64,000 bases of DNA from Sternotherus odoratus (taxonomy: Eukaryota > Chordata > Testudines > Kinosternidae), in NCBI GenBank assembly GCA_032164245.1, contig JAVMKO010000001.1, positions 20,001,603-20,065,602 on the forward strand, in the 5' to 3' direction. The notes beneath the pieces were generated by a model. It did not search any database, was not told where the DNA came from, and worked only from the letters and a program-made list of their open reading frames with translations. Made by a program: the position numbers and the translations under genes. Below, one piece after another: positions 23,998 through 34,932 of the stretch. Within the stretch, counting starts at the first letter, position 1. Every line of letters begins with the position of its first letter.

Positions 23998-24540
23998 GGC
24001 ACGGCTCCCCCCCCTCGGGGCGGGGGTCAGGCGGGGGGGGGGCTGCTAAGGTGGGCGGGGCTGCTCGGAGGTCGGAGGCTTAACTTCAGATGCCTCTTCA
24101 CTGCCTCACAATAGACGTAGAGAAGTCGATTTTAGCCTTACTTCTCTCGTCAGGCAGGAGTTACAAATTCGATTTTGAGGGCCCTTTAGATCGACTTTAA
24201 GGGCATGTATGTGAAGACAGGTACACGTTTAATTCGACCTAACGTCGTTAAGGTCGAATTAAAGTGGTAGTGAAGACATGCCCTCTGACTTGAGTTTGTT
24301 TGAGGAGTAACTGTGTAAGGATTTGAGGTTCTGGTTCTTTGTTGTTTTACTCTTCGTTGTTTATAAAAGGTGGAGTGGACACACGTACAATATTTTCTGG
24401 GCTGTGCACCCAAATCTAAGAAAAGAAAAGCCGGTGAAATTGCAGGAAGCCATCCTCTTTAACAGTATTTATGTTCAAGGCACTTATATCTGTACCATCC
24501 TCAGTTAAACTGAACAGATGAAGGGAACACCTAGCTATTT

Positions 24541-24552
24541 ACCCATACCTCA
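24541..24552 (+). repeat. Target-site duplication, left copy
   Basis: acccatacctca, identical to 26883-26894. The last bases merge with the (TCA)n tail of the LINE, so the true duplication may be a few bases shorter. Confidence 0.8.
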
Positions 24553-24564
24553 TCATCATCATCA

Positions 24565-25700
24565 TCAATCCTCTTCACTCCCGCTGGAGTATAAGGCACC
24601 AACAAATCTCCTCCATGCCTCTCGATCTTGGGCAAGCCAGCTGATTTCATTCCACGTTTTGTTCATCATCTTCAGTTTCTCTTCCACAGTTCTTCTCCAG
24701 GTACCCATTGGTCTGCCTCGCTTACGCTTTCCAGGTGGAGTCCATCTTAGGGCTATCTTAGGGTGTCTGGTGTTTTTCATTCGAAGAACGTGACCCAGCC
24801 ACCCCCATCGTCGCCTTTTTAACTCATCCACAATGTTGATGATACCCGTGCATCTGCTAACTTCCCTGTTGCTGATGTGTTCTTCCCAGCGCACTCTAAG
24901 GATGCGTCGGAGGCATCTACCTTCAAATCCTCTCACTCTGCTCTCCACTTTCTTGTTGGTTCTCCATGTCTCTGCAGCATACAACAGGACAGAACGCACG
25001 TTTGATTTGTAAACCTTCAGCTTGGTCTTGATCTGAAGCATCGATGACTTCCAGATATTGTTAAGTCTGTTGAAGGCTTGTGCTGCCAAAGCAATTCTAG
25101 TGGAGACCTCTTTCTCGATGTTACTATCAGCAGAGATATAACTACCCAGATTCTTAAAATCCTTTACTTCCTCCAGCTCCACTCCATTAGCTGTAATCTT
25201 CTGGCTACTCTTGGTTCTCACTTTCATCATTTTGGACTTCCCAGAGTTAATCACCAGCCCGATGCTTCTGGCAGCTTGGTTTACTCTGTCAGTTTTCTCC
25301 TGAATATCCTTCTGTGAATGTGATAGCAATGCCAAATCATCTGCGAAATCACAATCCTCCAAACGGTTGGTTAATCCCCACACCAATCCTCTTGGCCTAT
25401 CCTCTGTGGTTTTTCTCATCACCCAGTCGATGACCACAAGAAAGATTACAGGCGAAATGACACATCCTTGCCTGACTCCTGTCCTGACCTGAAACCATTC
25501 ACTCTCCTGTCCTTCGTGACGTACACAACACTGGTTCTCGACATACAGATCTTTAAAGATGTTAATGACCTTCTGAGGGAATCCATATGCTTTTAGGATC
25601 TTCCAAAGCGATGGGTGGTGAATACTATCAAAAGCTTTCTCGAAATCAATGTAGTTGATGTAAAGCGAGGAGTTCCATTCCAATGACTCCACCGTTGTCT
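24565..25700 (-). pseudogene. RTE-type reverse transcriptase, N-terminally truncated
   Basis: Open frame of 398 codons on the minus strand (24565-25761); the first ~24 codons are antisense of the LINE's own 5' UTR and not part of the protein. The LINE part starts near 'ESLEWNSSLYINYIDFEKAF'. Motif A is at about residue 39 (YIDFEKAFD) and motif C, FADD, at about 139-142, so the palm aspartates are present. The GVRQGC block is at about 95-100. Then come the thumb and the conserved C-terminal region (ETWR, CLRRIL, RRWGWLGHVLR, GKRKRGRP, TWRR). The frame ends in the (TGA)n tail, where the repeat supplies the stop. Fingers and the linker to the endonuclease are missing. No internal stops or frameshifts, which suggests a fairly recent insertion. 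Confidence 0.85.
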
Positions 25701-25815
25701 GGTCCCAAGTCCAGAATGCGAAAGGAGGAGGGTTGTGCGCTGGGTTAGCAACCCGCCACATAAAAAAACACCTGCTACAGAAACACCAACAGATTTATCG
25801 AAATGTCTTCTCATC

Positions 25816-26882
25816 ATGGGTGATCAGCTGAGGACGAAGGCAGTAATGCCTGATATGATGAGGAGGAATGAAAGCCGAAAGGAAATTTCTCTTCCGATGC
25901 AGTCCCTGGCGAAACCCAAACAACAGGTGAGAGTAGCTGCGTGGAACGTAAGAACTATGTATGAGACTGGAAGAACAGCGCAAGTGGTGAAAGAAATGTC
26001 TAAGTACAAGATCAATGTTTTGGGCATCAGCGAGATGAGATGGACGGACTCTGGTTTGATGACACTTGGATCGGGGGAGACTGTTGTTTACTCTGGGCGG
26101 TCAGATGGTCAACACCGAGAAGGAATTGGTATCCTGATGGATAAGCAGGCTAGAATGAGTCTTGTGGGATGGGAACCAGTCAGCTCCCGAATTATAAGAG
26201 CAAGATTCTTCTCCAAGTATGCCAAGACCACCATCATACAGTGTTATGCACCCATCGAGCAAGCAACAGAAGAAGAGAAGGACCTATTCTACAGCAGCTT
26301 GCAAAATCAGATAGATAAGACACCTCGGCACGATGTCCTAATTGTAATGGGGGACCTGAATGCTAAAATAGGATCAGACAATGAAGGCTATGAGTCCTGC
26401 ATGGGTCGAGAAGGAATAGGAGAAAGGAATAACAATGGGCAGTGCTTTATTGATATGTGTTTGGAAAATGGTCTGGTGATAGGTGGCAGTATCTTTCAGC
26501 ATAAGACAATACACAAGTATACTTGGACATCCCCAAACGACAGAACCCGCAACCAAATCGATCACATTACCATCAATCAAAAATGGAGAAGATCCATGAG
26601 AGATGTTAGAGTACTGAGAGGAGCGGACGCAGGAAGTGATCACAACCTTGTGTTGTGCAAGCTTCAACTGAAGCTGAAAAGAATGAATAGAAAGACGGGT
26701 GATCAGCTCTTTGACTCCAGCAGACTGAAAGACCCAGCAGTGAAGACCAAATTTGTGGTAGAATTACACAATAGATTTAGCTTACTGGAAGGCTTATCAG
26801 AAGAGAACGTAAACACCGAGTGCGAAAACATCCAAAAAATCTATCTTGAAACCAGTAAGAGCACACTGGGATATAAAAGAAA
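25816..26882 (+). pseudogene. RTE-type AP-like endonuclease, inverted segment
   Basis: Encodes an apurinic-like endonuclease/exonuclease/phosphatase-fold domain, which nicks target DNA for LINE insertion. The open frame runs 25735-27003; the likely start is ATG at 25816 (residue 28 of the frame). The LINE sequence ends at 26882 within 'LGYKRKP', after which flanking DNA is read through. Catalytic-type residues are visible, numbered from 25735: AWNVRT with N71, SEMRW with E100, QCYAP at about 169-173, GDLNAK with D207 and N209, GSDHN with D302/H303. The domain itself has no stop or frameshift. Such genes are often mislabelled 'craniofacial development protein 2-like'. It is inverted relative to its own RT. 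Confidence 0.88.
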
Positions 26883-26894
26883 ACCCATACCTCA
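26883..26894 (+). repeat. Target-site duplication, right copy
   Basis: acccatacctca, identical to 24541-24552, directly abutting the end of the inverted LINE segment. Confidence 0.8.
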
Positions 26895-26983
26895 ACCACT
26901 TGCCAAATATCTTTATTGCCCCATGAGTCTACTCGCTAATTTGTTGTTTTTAACTAAGAGCAACTGTGAAACTATTAAAAAAA

Positions 26984-27132
26984 ATATTAGAGAGACAAGG
27001 TAGGTGAGGTAATATCTTTCATTAGACCAACTTCTGTCTTTAAAGGTTGGCTTCTGTGTAGCTCAAAAGCTTGTCTCTCTCTCCAACAGAAGTTGGCCCA
27101 ACAAAAATTATTGGCCACAATAGCACTGCATA
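26984..27132. mobile_element. Penelope-like inverted terminal fragment
   Basis: ttagagagacaaggtaggtg followed by gaggtaatatctttcattagaccaa, then an inverted partner (ttgtctctctctccaacaga, agttggcccaac). Same family as 30654-30834 but more eroded. Family assignment is by recall of turtle repeats with this arrangement. Confidence 0.55.
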
Positions 27133-29368
27133 CATAAATTCTTTGACATGAGTTGGCCTATTTATGAACTCCACTCTGCATTGATTTCAGTCCAATAGAT
27201 CGTAGCCGCAGGTACCATATGTCTGAAAAGTGAAAAGTAAACCTAGAACTCTGCCATCTCATTGTCCCATTGTGACACCTTCCTGCTCCTAGGAATGGAG
27301 AATGAGCATCTCTTTTCAGCTGCAATTCCAGGTTTGGAACTGTGGATCAGTAAGCTGGAGTATTGCAGACTCCTTCATAGAGGTTGAAGGCACCACTTCT
27401 CTGGAGGCTAAGAGCATGATCTATCTCCATCTGCCTGCCTAGAGCTCATGAGAACATGAACATTTTATTGATTTGTTGAAACGGCTTATGTCATTTGTAC
27501 TTGTTTTGAATAACGTACACTCCATTTTGTTTATTACATTTTCCAGCAGCGATAATTAGATCAACACAAAGTAACCAACTGTGATGGTCCCAGAATAAAG
27601 CAATTCTTGCTGCACTAATATCTACAGCACTGGAAAACCAATTGCTTATTGTAGATGATGCAACCAAGACTGCCCAACTAGGTCACTAGACTGGATGACC
27701 TTTGTATTGTGCAATTGAGCCAGCTGGTTGATCAGCACTGTGGAGGATTAAGTCTTTCTATCTTTTTTAAAAATGTAAAATACTTTGTAGATATTTGTTA
27801 ATTACCTGACGCTTCTGTCACCTCTTTGGAGTCTGGTTCCTGGCAGTGTTCTTGATGGGCATGGTTAAATGCATTCAGTACCTCTCCGGAAGGGGTCTGT
27901 GAATGTATAGGTTACAGATCACTATTTGACAAAATGCTCAACAATGTATAATCCATATTTTTCTATAGCACTCTATAGCTAATTATTTCTGGCAATTTAC
28001 CTCTGAAGTAAGTAGGTAGATACTTAGGATAATTTTCCTTTTGTGTTTGGGAAATAAAGACAAAGTGGTAACATTACTTGTCCTAGGACATAGAATAAGT
28101 CCGTGACACAATTGTGATTAGACCCCATGTGTCCAACTTCCAGCCCCTTGCTCCAACAATGGAACCCTTTGGTTTCTTAGAGGAGATCCTTTGATTCGTG
28201 CATTGTCTTTGCAAAGCCCCAATACCCTTGCTGGAAAGATCTTCTGAAGGAGTGAAATAGATGTAATTAAAACCTAAACCAAAGATGGGGAAAATATTTA
28301 AAGAAATTAATCAATACATGTAAAATAATGTTATTTCTGGAAATAGTTCCTAGAAAATCCAGATGCAGAATGATGCACAAAAAGAAGGCTCTAGCTGCTT
28401 CAATTTCATTTTTATACTAAAACACAACTCAACATTTCGCCAAAGTTCACACTGTTTTGATTGTACTTTGACTGCACATCTTTCAAACTTGACAAGTATG
28501 ACTGATTGTGCCAGAAACCAATTTAAATTAGTTTTGTGTTGTTGTAACAGAAACCATCTATCTTGCTGTATTGCTACAATAGCTAATAACTTTGTCATGA
28601 TAATAGATAGTCATTAATAAATTAGTCTCTTTTTTTAAACTCCTGACTTCCTGTTATTCCTCGCTTTGTTTTTTGGTGTCATCCAAACAAGCTGCTGTAT
28701 TAGTGAGAATGCTCAAATAAAAATTAGTGAGACTGTGCAAATAAAAATCCAGTTTTTCAAGCCTACCTGTAAGGATTCACCAGTCCTCAAGAAAGAAAGA
28801 ATTGGATTACCTGTGCCATGTTTTGCAATAACTTAAAGCAGTAACTGCTGATTTGGAAAATTAATTATTTTGTCTAGAAAGAGAGGCAACCTCTGTTACA
28901 GAAATGTCTAGATCTCTAGTGGTTTCCTCCATTAAATACTGTAAATATCCAATTTTTTTTTACAGTGGAAGAGTATGTGTGTGTGTGGTAAAAATATATC
29001 TTTTCGGATGATCATTTAAAACCAACTAAATAAATGTCCCAGGGCTCTTAGGCAGTATACATCCACAGGTGGAATAATCACTTTGTTGATACCAACTATT
29101 ATTCCCAAAAAAGTGCAAAAGAAAACCTTAGTAACATCTAGCTTTTTGAAGTTGTATGCTACAGTACCAGAAGAGTTAACATAGATGTAGTGAGAGAGAG
29201 TGAGCTCTGAGTATTATCGCCGGTGCTAGCCTGACTGTTATTCCATGAGTCAGTTGGTTTCCTTTAGCCTAGAAGTGGCACCGTCAAATAGCATCGCTAA
29301 CTAACTTTAAGGTTATTGTGACCTTGCACTCAAATGAAAGTACTAAAATGTACTCTGTGTGATGTGGC
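27133..29368. other. Intronic sequence, nothing recognised
   Basis: No supported feature; a short (GT)n run lies at about 28974-28987. Confidence 0.5.
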
Positions 29369-29490
29369 TAGGGTGACCAGACAACAAATGTGAAAAATCG
29401 GGATGGGGAAGGGGGTAATAGGATCCTATATAAGAAAAAGACCCCAAACTCCGGACTGTCCCTGTAAAATTGGGACATCCGGTCACCCTA
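29369..29490 (-). mobile_element. TA-flanked MITE (GGGTGACCAG ends), copy 1
   Basis: Ends tagggtgaccaga and tccggtcacccta are inverted repeats with TA at both edges, as in Tc1/mariner-type insertions. The interior (aaaaatcgggatgggg..ggactgtccctg) matches the copies at 51750 and 61348 in reverse orientation. Confidence 0.85.
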
Positions 29491-30653
29491 GCTGTGACCA
29501 ATGTTTCCAAAAGCTTGTCTTTCTTTTTGCAGACATAGGTTACATCTACTGATTTTCATAAATGTCAAGTTGTAAACTGGTCACCTTCTATATAGTAACA
29601 AATTATGAGACAGCTAGCAAATAATGCTTGGTGATAGTGATTCTGTATATTAGGCTCAGACTTAGACAAAAAGATCCTAAGGATTTGGACATCTGAATCT
29701 TAGGCCGCTTTGGAGATCCCAGCCTCAGTCTTATCTTATAATTGCTGTTGAAATTAACACCACAAAAGCCTAAATTTGATTTGTCTATTTTCTTCCATAA
29801 ATTGTATGTTTGTTTTCCCTATCCTTCCAGATGAATCTTGTTCTTTCTGTCTAATGCCATCAGAGTAATCCAGGCCTATTGGCACAGCAGTATTATTTCC
29901 AGAAGTGAGAAAAAGAAGCCTCTAACTCAAGCAGTTAAAATTTTGCAACAATGATTCAAACTTAATTCCTCTCAGATTATTCAAGTCTGGGAAAACTATA
30001 TTGCTTTATTCAGATCCAATTTTAATATTTTATTGTCAAGACCAAACCCAAGTTCTATTGCAAACTGTCTCTTTTTTAGAAAAGAGTACTAATAAATGTG
30101 CTGGAGAAAAAGGGTAGTATTGTTCTTAGTAAGACAGAAGAAGCTTCCTGGACGCAAGGCTCTAAACCATTGAACACATCAGACTGAAAAGTTAAAATAG
30201 AGGGGAAATTGCTGTCTACTTCTAAAATGATAGAGATGTTTTGCACCCTTTGTAAAAATAAGGACAAGTAAATGTTTGTCCCCATATGAAACATCTTTAA
30301 CAAATCCTCAGAAAACTTTACTTTTGCCTATTTTTATGCTTACACTTGAGCTGATTTCTTCCAGCAGAAAGCCCATTGAGGGAAGATTATGGCAATGCAC
30401 AGTGGCTACCAAGGAATTCTGTGGGAAGCAGCGCTGCCCAAAAAGTAAGTGCTCTGGGCAAGGAGGAGATGTAGTGGATGTACTGGTTCAGCACTTCTCA
30501 GTAGGCCTGGTGGTGCCCTGGAGAAGGTAGACAGTTCTTTGTCTCCATCCGGTGACTCACTCCTACAGCAGAGACAGTCACAATGAATAGCAATTTGAAC
30601 CCATCTCTCTGTACTAGTCAGAGTGACTGTGGCCCTGAATGTCACCATTAATA
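29491..30653. other. Intronic sequence, nothing recognised
   Basis: No supported feature. Confidence 0.5.
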
Positions 30654-30834
30654 TTAGAGAGACAAGGTGGGTGAGGTAATATCTTTTATTGGACCAACTT
30701 CAGTTGGTGAGAGAGACAAATTTTCGTTTCGCGCAGACCACCTCTTCATGTGTCTCACCTAAAGAAGATGATCCAATAAAAGATATTACTTCATCCACTT
30801 TGTGTCTCTAGTACCTTGCGACTGACATGGATGC
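30654..30834. mobile_element. Penelope-like palindromic element
   Basis: Left half ttagagagacaaggtgggtg, gaggtaatatcttttattgg; right half ccaataaaagatattacttc, atccactttgtgtctct. The two halves are near complements, and 'gactgacatgg' at the end resembles the Penelope-like tail gactaacacgg. It ends exactly where the inverted duplication at 30835 begins. Confidence 0.6.
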
Positions 30835-31011
30835 AGGTATCATCTTGAGTCTGCAGGCAGCTTCAGACATTGAGTCAGAGATGCAAACTCTCCTGTTCCT
30901 TATTAAGCTCCTGGGAATGTCAACACTAAGTCCAGCAATAACAAATACACCTGGGCCACTCTAGTGAAAGTAGTGTGATTTAGATCAGTGGTCTTCAAAG
31001 TGGGGTGCGCG
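30835..31011. repeat. Left arm of a perfect 177-bp inverted duplication
   Basis: Exact reverse complement of 32372-32548. It contains, in order, ~144 bp of flanking sequence, the 8-mer atttagat (complement of the hAT target duplication), and the first 26 bp of the hAT end (cagtggtcttcaaagtgggg...). Confidence 0.95.
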
Positions 31012-32070
31012 GCATAACAGTACTATTAGTTATACCTTTGATTCTTACTAGATATGGAAATCTTCAACTGTATTTTCCTAATGACTGTCACTCAGCAGCA
31101 CACAATTAGAAGCAGTACAGTATTTGTTTTCCCCACAAGTTTGCCTGTCTATATAGATATTTTAATATGTTTTGATGCAATACTAAAGATTTTTAAATCT
31201 TCAGGATTCTCATCTTCCCCTGACAATGAGCCCGTTTGGACACGTGTGGCTAAGATTTCTTAAATCTATAGTATCATTTGATCCATAGATGGAATGACTC
31301 CCATTGAAGTCACTAAGGGTTTCTCCGCTATTTCCTTTGGGTTTTTATTATTCTGAGTTAGATGTAGTACCATAGCAAGTGGTTACCGCAACCAGATTGG
31401 GAGACCATTTTGCTCCTCATGACTCAAACAAAAATGGGAGAAAAATCCATCACCCGAATGACTGAATTATAATCCCACACTGCTTAATTTTTTTTTAAAG
31501 TGAAGGAAGACCTACTTGCAGTAGGGCCTCAATAAATCCTTTTACAGCTCAAGGTGGCGGGGGGGAAGGCTTTTCTTCCTGGTTTCCAGCTAGCTTTGTA
31601 GCCTGACATTGGTACTTTATAACTACGATTATACGCCTTTACTATTTGTTAAAAAACATTTTGTAGAGGTAATTATTTCCCTTGTAATAAGTCTTGTAGG
31701 AACAATTAAAATCCTTTAAATATCTCAGTCGCAATCATTAATGTTTATGTTTTAAGTTATCAGTCAAATTGATGGTGTGCTGGAGACAACTACAAACAGT
31801 TCTAATCCCTAATTAGAAAGTTCATCTGCACTAAAATTTAACACTAGGGTAGAAAGCAATTTCTTGAAAGCTTTTGTAGAAAGAAAGCAGCAGAAACAAT
31901 CATGCAGTGAAAATATGGTGTGAGCTCCATTTATACTTCCATTACCTAGAAGCCAAAAAAATTAAATACTGAGTCTTCTGAACAGAAATAGAGTCAAATT
32001 TGACGTGGTTGCATAAGGTACAACTCAGTTTTTCTGTTGTTTGATATTGCAGTAGTTCTTAGAGACTGGG
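31012..32070. other. Intronic sequence between inverted arms
   Basis: No coding signal. Contains a G-run at 31557-31566 and otherwise AT-rich unique-looking sequence. Confidence 0.5.
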
Positions 32071-32150
32071 ACTGGCGCTGGGGCCCCACTGTGCTGGGCA
32101 CTCTACAAAATAAATGGCTGCTCCTGCCCTAAAGAGATGAGCATCTAAAT
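32071..32150. mobile_element. Ancient SINE/LINE tail fragment
   Basis: 'ggggccccactgtgctgggcac..ctgccctaaagagatgagcatctaaat' is the same dispersed tail seen at 7660 and 48425. The hAT at 32151 inserted into it, duplicating atctaaat. Confidence 0.6.
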
Positions 32151-32397
32151 CAGCATCTGTCAAAGATTTTTCACTGCGGCCCCTTTCTTCTTCCCTATAC
32201 CTCTCGCGGCCTGGCGGTGTGTCCGCCGAATTGCCGTTGACTGCATGGCTTCCGCGGTTGACGGCATTTTGGCAGGACACAAATAGAACTTCCTATTTCG
32301 GCAGCATTTGGCATGATCACGTGGCGGCCGGGGCATGTCCCCTGAAATGGTGCAGAAAGGCGCCGGGGTCTCGCGCACCCCACTTTGAAGACCACTG
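32151..32397. mobile_element. hAT-type MITE, 247 bp
   Basis: Right end gtggggtgcgcg../..ttgaagaccactg and left end cagcatctgtcaaagatt are imperfect inverted repeats. Flanked by a perfect 8-bp target duplication atctaaat (32143-32150 and 32398-32405). GC-rich interior, no transposase. Confidence 0.85.
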
Positions 32398-32548
32398 ATC
32401 TAAATCACACTACTTTCACTAGAGTGGCCCAGGTGTATTTGTTATTGCTGGACTTAGTGTTGACATTCCCAGGAGCTTAATAAGGAACAGGAGAGTTTGC
32501 ATCTCTGACTCAATGTCTGAAGCTGCCTGCAGACTCAAGATGATACCT
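32372..32548. repeat. Right arm of a perfect 177-bp inverted duplication
   Basis: Exact reverse complement of 30835-31011. This copy sits in its native setting (complete hAT with matching target duplications), so it is probably the source and the left arm the derived copy. Confidence 0.95.
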
Positions 32549-32805
32549 CATTAATTTACATTTGCAGGATTTTCATCATAATTGTGACAGCTGGAAACTT
32601 TACTTTTTTTTCAATAAATAAAAGCTGAGATTCCATTAACTGGAACATGTTGTGTAGATCAATCCAACAAGCGAGGCCAGACTGCCTGTGAGTCCCGTGT
32701 TTGACACCCTTGCTGTATGCAGCCTTCCAGCACTACCAGAGGCTATTTTCCTATCTCAGGCACAGATACTGCTGCAGTGGCTTTTACTCCCCTCCTGCTG
32801 ACATA

Positions 32806-32867
32806 AGTGTGTCTACACTGAAGTGCTACATTAGCACTACTGTAGTTTTTCAAGTGTAGACAAGCCT
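32806..32867. mobile_element. Short GTCTACAC-type MITE remnant
   Basis: gtgtgtctacactgaagtgc and gtttttcaagtgtagacaag are complementary ends around a small core. Confidence 0.6.
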
Positions 32868-33129
32868 TTAGTCCCAAAAGTCACATATGTCTGGTCACTT
32901 TCTTATTGAAAATTATTTACGTCACCAATAAAGAATCATGAAGTAAAAGTTATAGGAAGATTTATTCACCTTGAAAGAATGAATCCTGCAGCATTTTAAG
33001 TTTCCTGCATAAATATTTTCACACTTTGAATTGTTCCAGATATTAGAGAGTTTAGGAGATCCATAAAAGTGCCTGATAGATTGATCATCTCCTACATTTA
33101 GGCCTTTTCAAGTCTGATAGCAAAATCAA

Positions 33130-33895
33130 ATCAGTATCTTAGATGTCTGTATGCTAATACAGGAAGTATGGGGAATAAGCAGGAACAACTAGAAATGCTA
33201 GTAAATAAACACAACTATGACAGAGTTGGTATCACAGAGACTTGGTGGAATAATACACATGACTGGAATATTGGTATAGAAGGGTACAGCTTGCTCACGA
33301 ATGACAGGCAGGGGAAAAAGGGAGGAGGTGTTGCCTTATATCTTAAAAATGTACACATTAGGACTGAGGTTGAGATGGAAATAGGCGACCGATTTATTGA
33401 AAGTTCCTGGATAAGGATAAAAGGGGTAAAAAACAAGGGTGATGTCATGGTGTACTATAGACCACCAAGCCATGAAGAAGAGGTGGATGAGGATTTTTTT
33501 TTTTTAAACTAAAATCATCCAAAGCACAGGACTTGGTGGTGATGGGAGACTTCAACTACCTAGACATCTGGGTGATGGGAGACTTCAACACCTAAACACA
33601 GCAGGGCACAGTTTATCTAATAAGTTTTTGGAATGTATTGGAGACATTTTTTTATTTGGAGAAGCTCTTCTAGATTTGATTTTGACAAATAGGGAGGAAC
33701 TAGTTGAAATTTTGAAAGTGGAAGGCAACTTTGGTGAAAGTGATCATAAAATGGTAAAGTTCATGATTCAAAGGAATGGTAGGAGGGAGAACAGCACAAT
33801 AAAGATAATGGATTTCAAGAAGGCAGAGTTCAGCAAACTCAAGGAGTTGGTAGATAAAATCCCATGGGAAGCAAGTCTAAGGGAAAAAACAATTG
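33130..33895 (+). pseudogene. CR1 LINE endonuclease fragment
   Basis: Two broken open stretches (33168-33512 and 33628-33966) encode an AP-like endonuclease of CR1 type: 'RVGITETWWN' (catalytic E), 'GGGVALYLK', 'YYRPPSHE', then out of frame 'VVMGDFNY', and in the second stretch '[15 protein letters not shown]' and '[11 protein letters not shown]' (SDH). A short duplication around 33538-33592 repeats 'gatgggagacttcaac'. Frameshifts near 33505 and 33590 and the loss of the RT make it non-functional. Confidence 0.88.
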
Positions 33896-33899
33896 AAGA

Positions 33900-34033
33900 C
33901 CCCTTGGTTCTCCATCCCTGTCCAATGGGGGCTGTGGGAAGTGGCGTATGGCGAGCCGGCAGGTAAATAAAGCAGCCAGGCCAGCTAAGGGTACTTACCC
34001 TGTGGTCCCGCGTTCCGACGTTGCCAACCGCTG
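33900..34033. mobile_element. Half of a GC-rich hAT MITE
   Basis: 'tccctgtccaatgggggctg', 'tgggaagtggcg' and the end 'cgttgccaaccgctgg' match one half of the turtle hAT family that includes 8700-9016. The other half is missing. Confidence 0.55.
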
Positions 34034-34115
34034 GTCTAGATAATACTTAGTCATGCTTTGAGTGCAGGGGATTGGCCTAGATGACCTCTCCAGGTCCCTT
34101 CCAGGTCTATGAGAC
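34034..34115 (+). mobile_element. CR1/SINE 3' tail
   Basis: 'gtgcaggggattggcctagatgacctctccaggtcccttccaggtctatgag' is the conserved 3' end shared by sauropsid CR1 and SINEs that borrow it. Confidence 0.75.
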
Positions 34116-34143
34116 TGGTGGCAGTAGATAGGCAAACGAGATC

Positions 34144-34144
<1 letters not shown>

Positions 34145-34177
<33 letters not shown>
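34145..34177 (+). repeat. (GA)n microsatellite
   Basis: About 16 uninterrupted GA units. Confidence 0.97.
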
Positions 34178-34180
<3 letters not shown>

Positions 34181-34657
34181 AAAATCTATGCATAATGGAG
34201 GGTTTTTTAAAACAAGGATGTTTATAAAATGTTTGTTTGTTACAAAGTTTTTAAGGATTTGTGAAGCAGCTTCCAGGAAGTTCTTACAGTGATTATGTAT
34301 TCTAGAGAGAATCTTTAAGTAACTTCTAGTGTCAAATACACCCAATATAAAATGATCAATGAATGGCCAGCATTTATGTCTCTCTGCTCCTCTGAGTATT
34401 AAATATGGTTGTTGGGAATCATTTCCTTTGAATAATGGGCTTTGCTGTAGGCTGTGTTTTAATAATAAATCCTTATAAAAGCAAGGGAGAGTTCTGATAC
34501 TACTTCAGAATTTCTACATTCTGTTTAAAAACTGAATTGTCGGTACTCTTGTTAGCTAAGAAAGGTAATAAAGGATTAGGATAATCATATACTGCTTCCA
34601 AAATGTTAACTACATGCTACAACCTTTAACAGATATTGTTCATGACACAAACTAACA
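34178..34657. other. Intronic sequence, nothing recognised
   Basis: No supported feature. Confidence 0.5.
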
Positions 34658-34665
34658 TTATAGAC

Positions 34666-34924
34666 CAGGGGTCTCCAAACTACGGCCTGGGGGCCGGATC
34701 CGGCCCGTGGCATTGATTTGTCCGGCCCCCCAAGCTGAGAAGGCACATGGAGAAGCCACACACCCCTCCGCCGCCATGTGAGCTGCTGCTGGAGGTTCCA
34801 CGTGTGATGGGGTAAGGGCCCCCACGGTGTGGCTGGAGGAGCAAAGGGAAGGGGCAGTAGTGGCCTGCTAAGCCCCTTCATAAATCTAAAATGGCCCTCG
34901 TCTCAAAAAGTTTGGAGACCCCTG
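34666..34924. mobile_element. hAT-type MITE, 259 bp
   Basis: TIRs caggggtctccaaact and agtttggagacccctg are exact 16-bp complements. Perfect 8-bp target duplication ttatagac (34658-34665 and 34925-34932). GC-rich centre, no transposase. Confidence 0.95.
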
Positions 34925-34932
34925 TTATAGAC

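Larger units (their letters stand above)
23053..24287. mobile_element. 1.2-kb non-autonomous TIR element, hAT-like
   Basis: The terminal inverted repeats share atgtcttcactac / gtagtgaagacat close to each end. The outermost bases, ctcttggt and gccctctg, fit less well. Candidate 8-bp target duplication ccttgagt (23045-23052) / acttgagt (24288-24295), 7 of 8 matching, lies in the CR1 it entered. Just inside the left end is a perfect 17-bp-arm palindrome (23096-23130). The body is a tandem array of four hairpin units (23335-23997) separated by C-/G-runs. The right flank carries gtcgaattaaa-type complement to the left attcgattt. No transposase. Confidence 0.75.
24553..26882 (-). mobile_element. 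RTE-type LINE with inverted 5' half (twin priming)
   Basis: The 3' half (reverse transcriptase and (TGA)n tail) lies on the minus strand at 24553 to about 25700. The 5' half (5' UTR plus endonuclease) lies on the plus strand, about 25701-26882. The whole is bounded by a 12-bp target duplication. Read from the minus strand this is inverted 5' segment then sense 3' segment, the outcome expected when target DNA primes twice on the LINE RNA. The inner end of the inverted segment is the RNA 5' side and the outer end is internal sequence, exactly as that mechanism predicts. The part between the endonuclease end and RT motif A is lost, so the copy cannot move. Clade call (RTE, RTE-X-like) rests on remembered family patterns of both domains. 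Confidence 0.85.
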
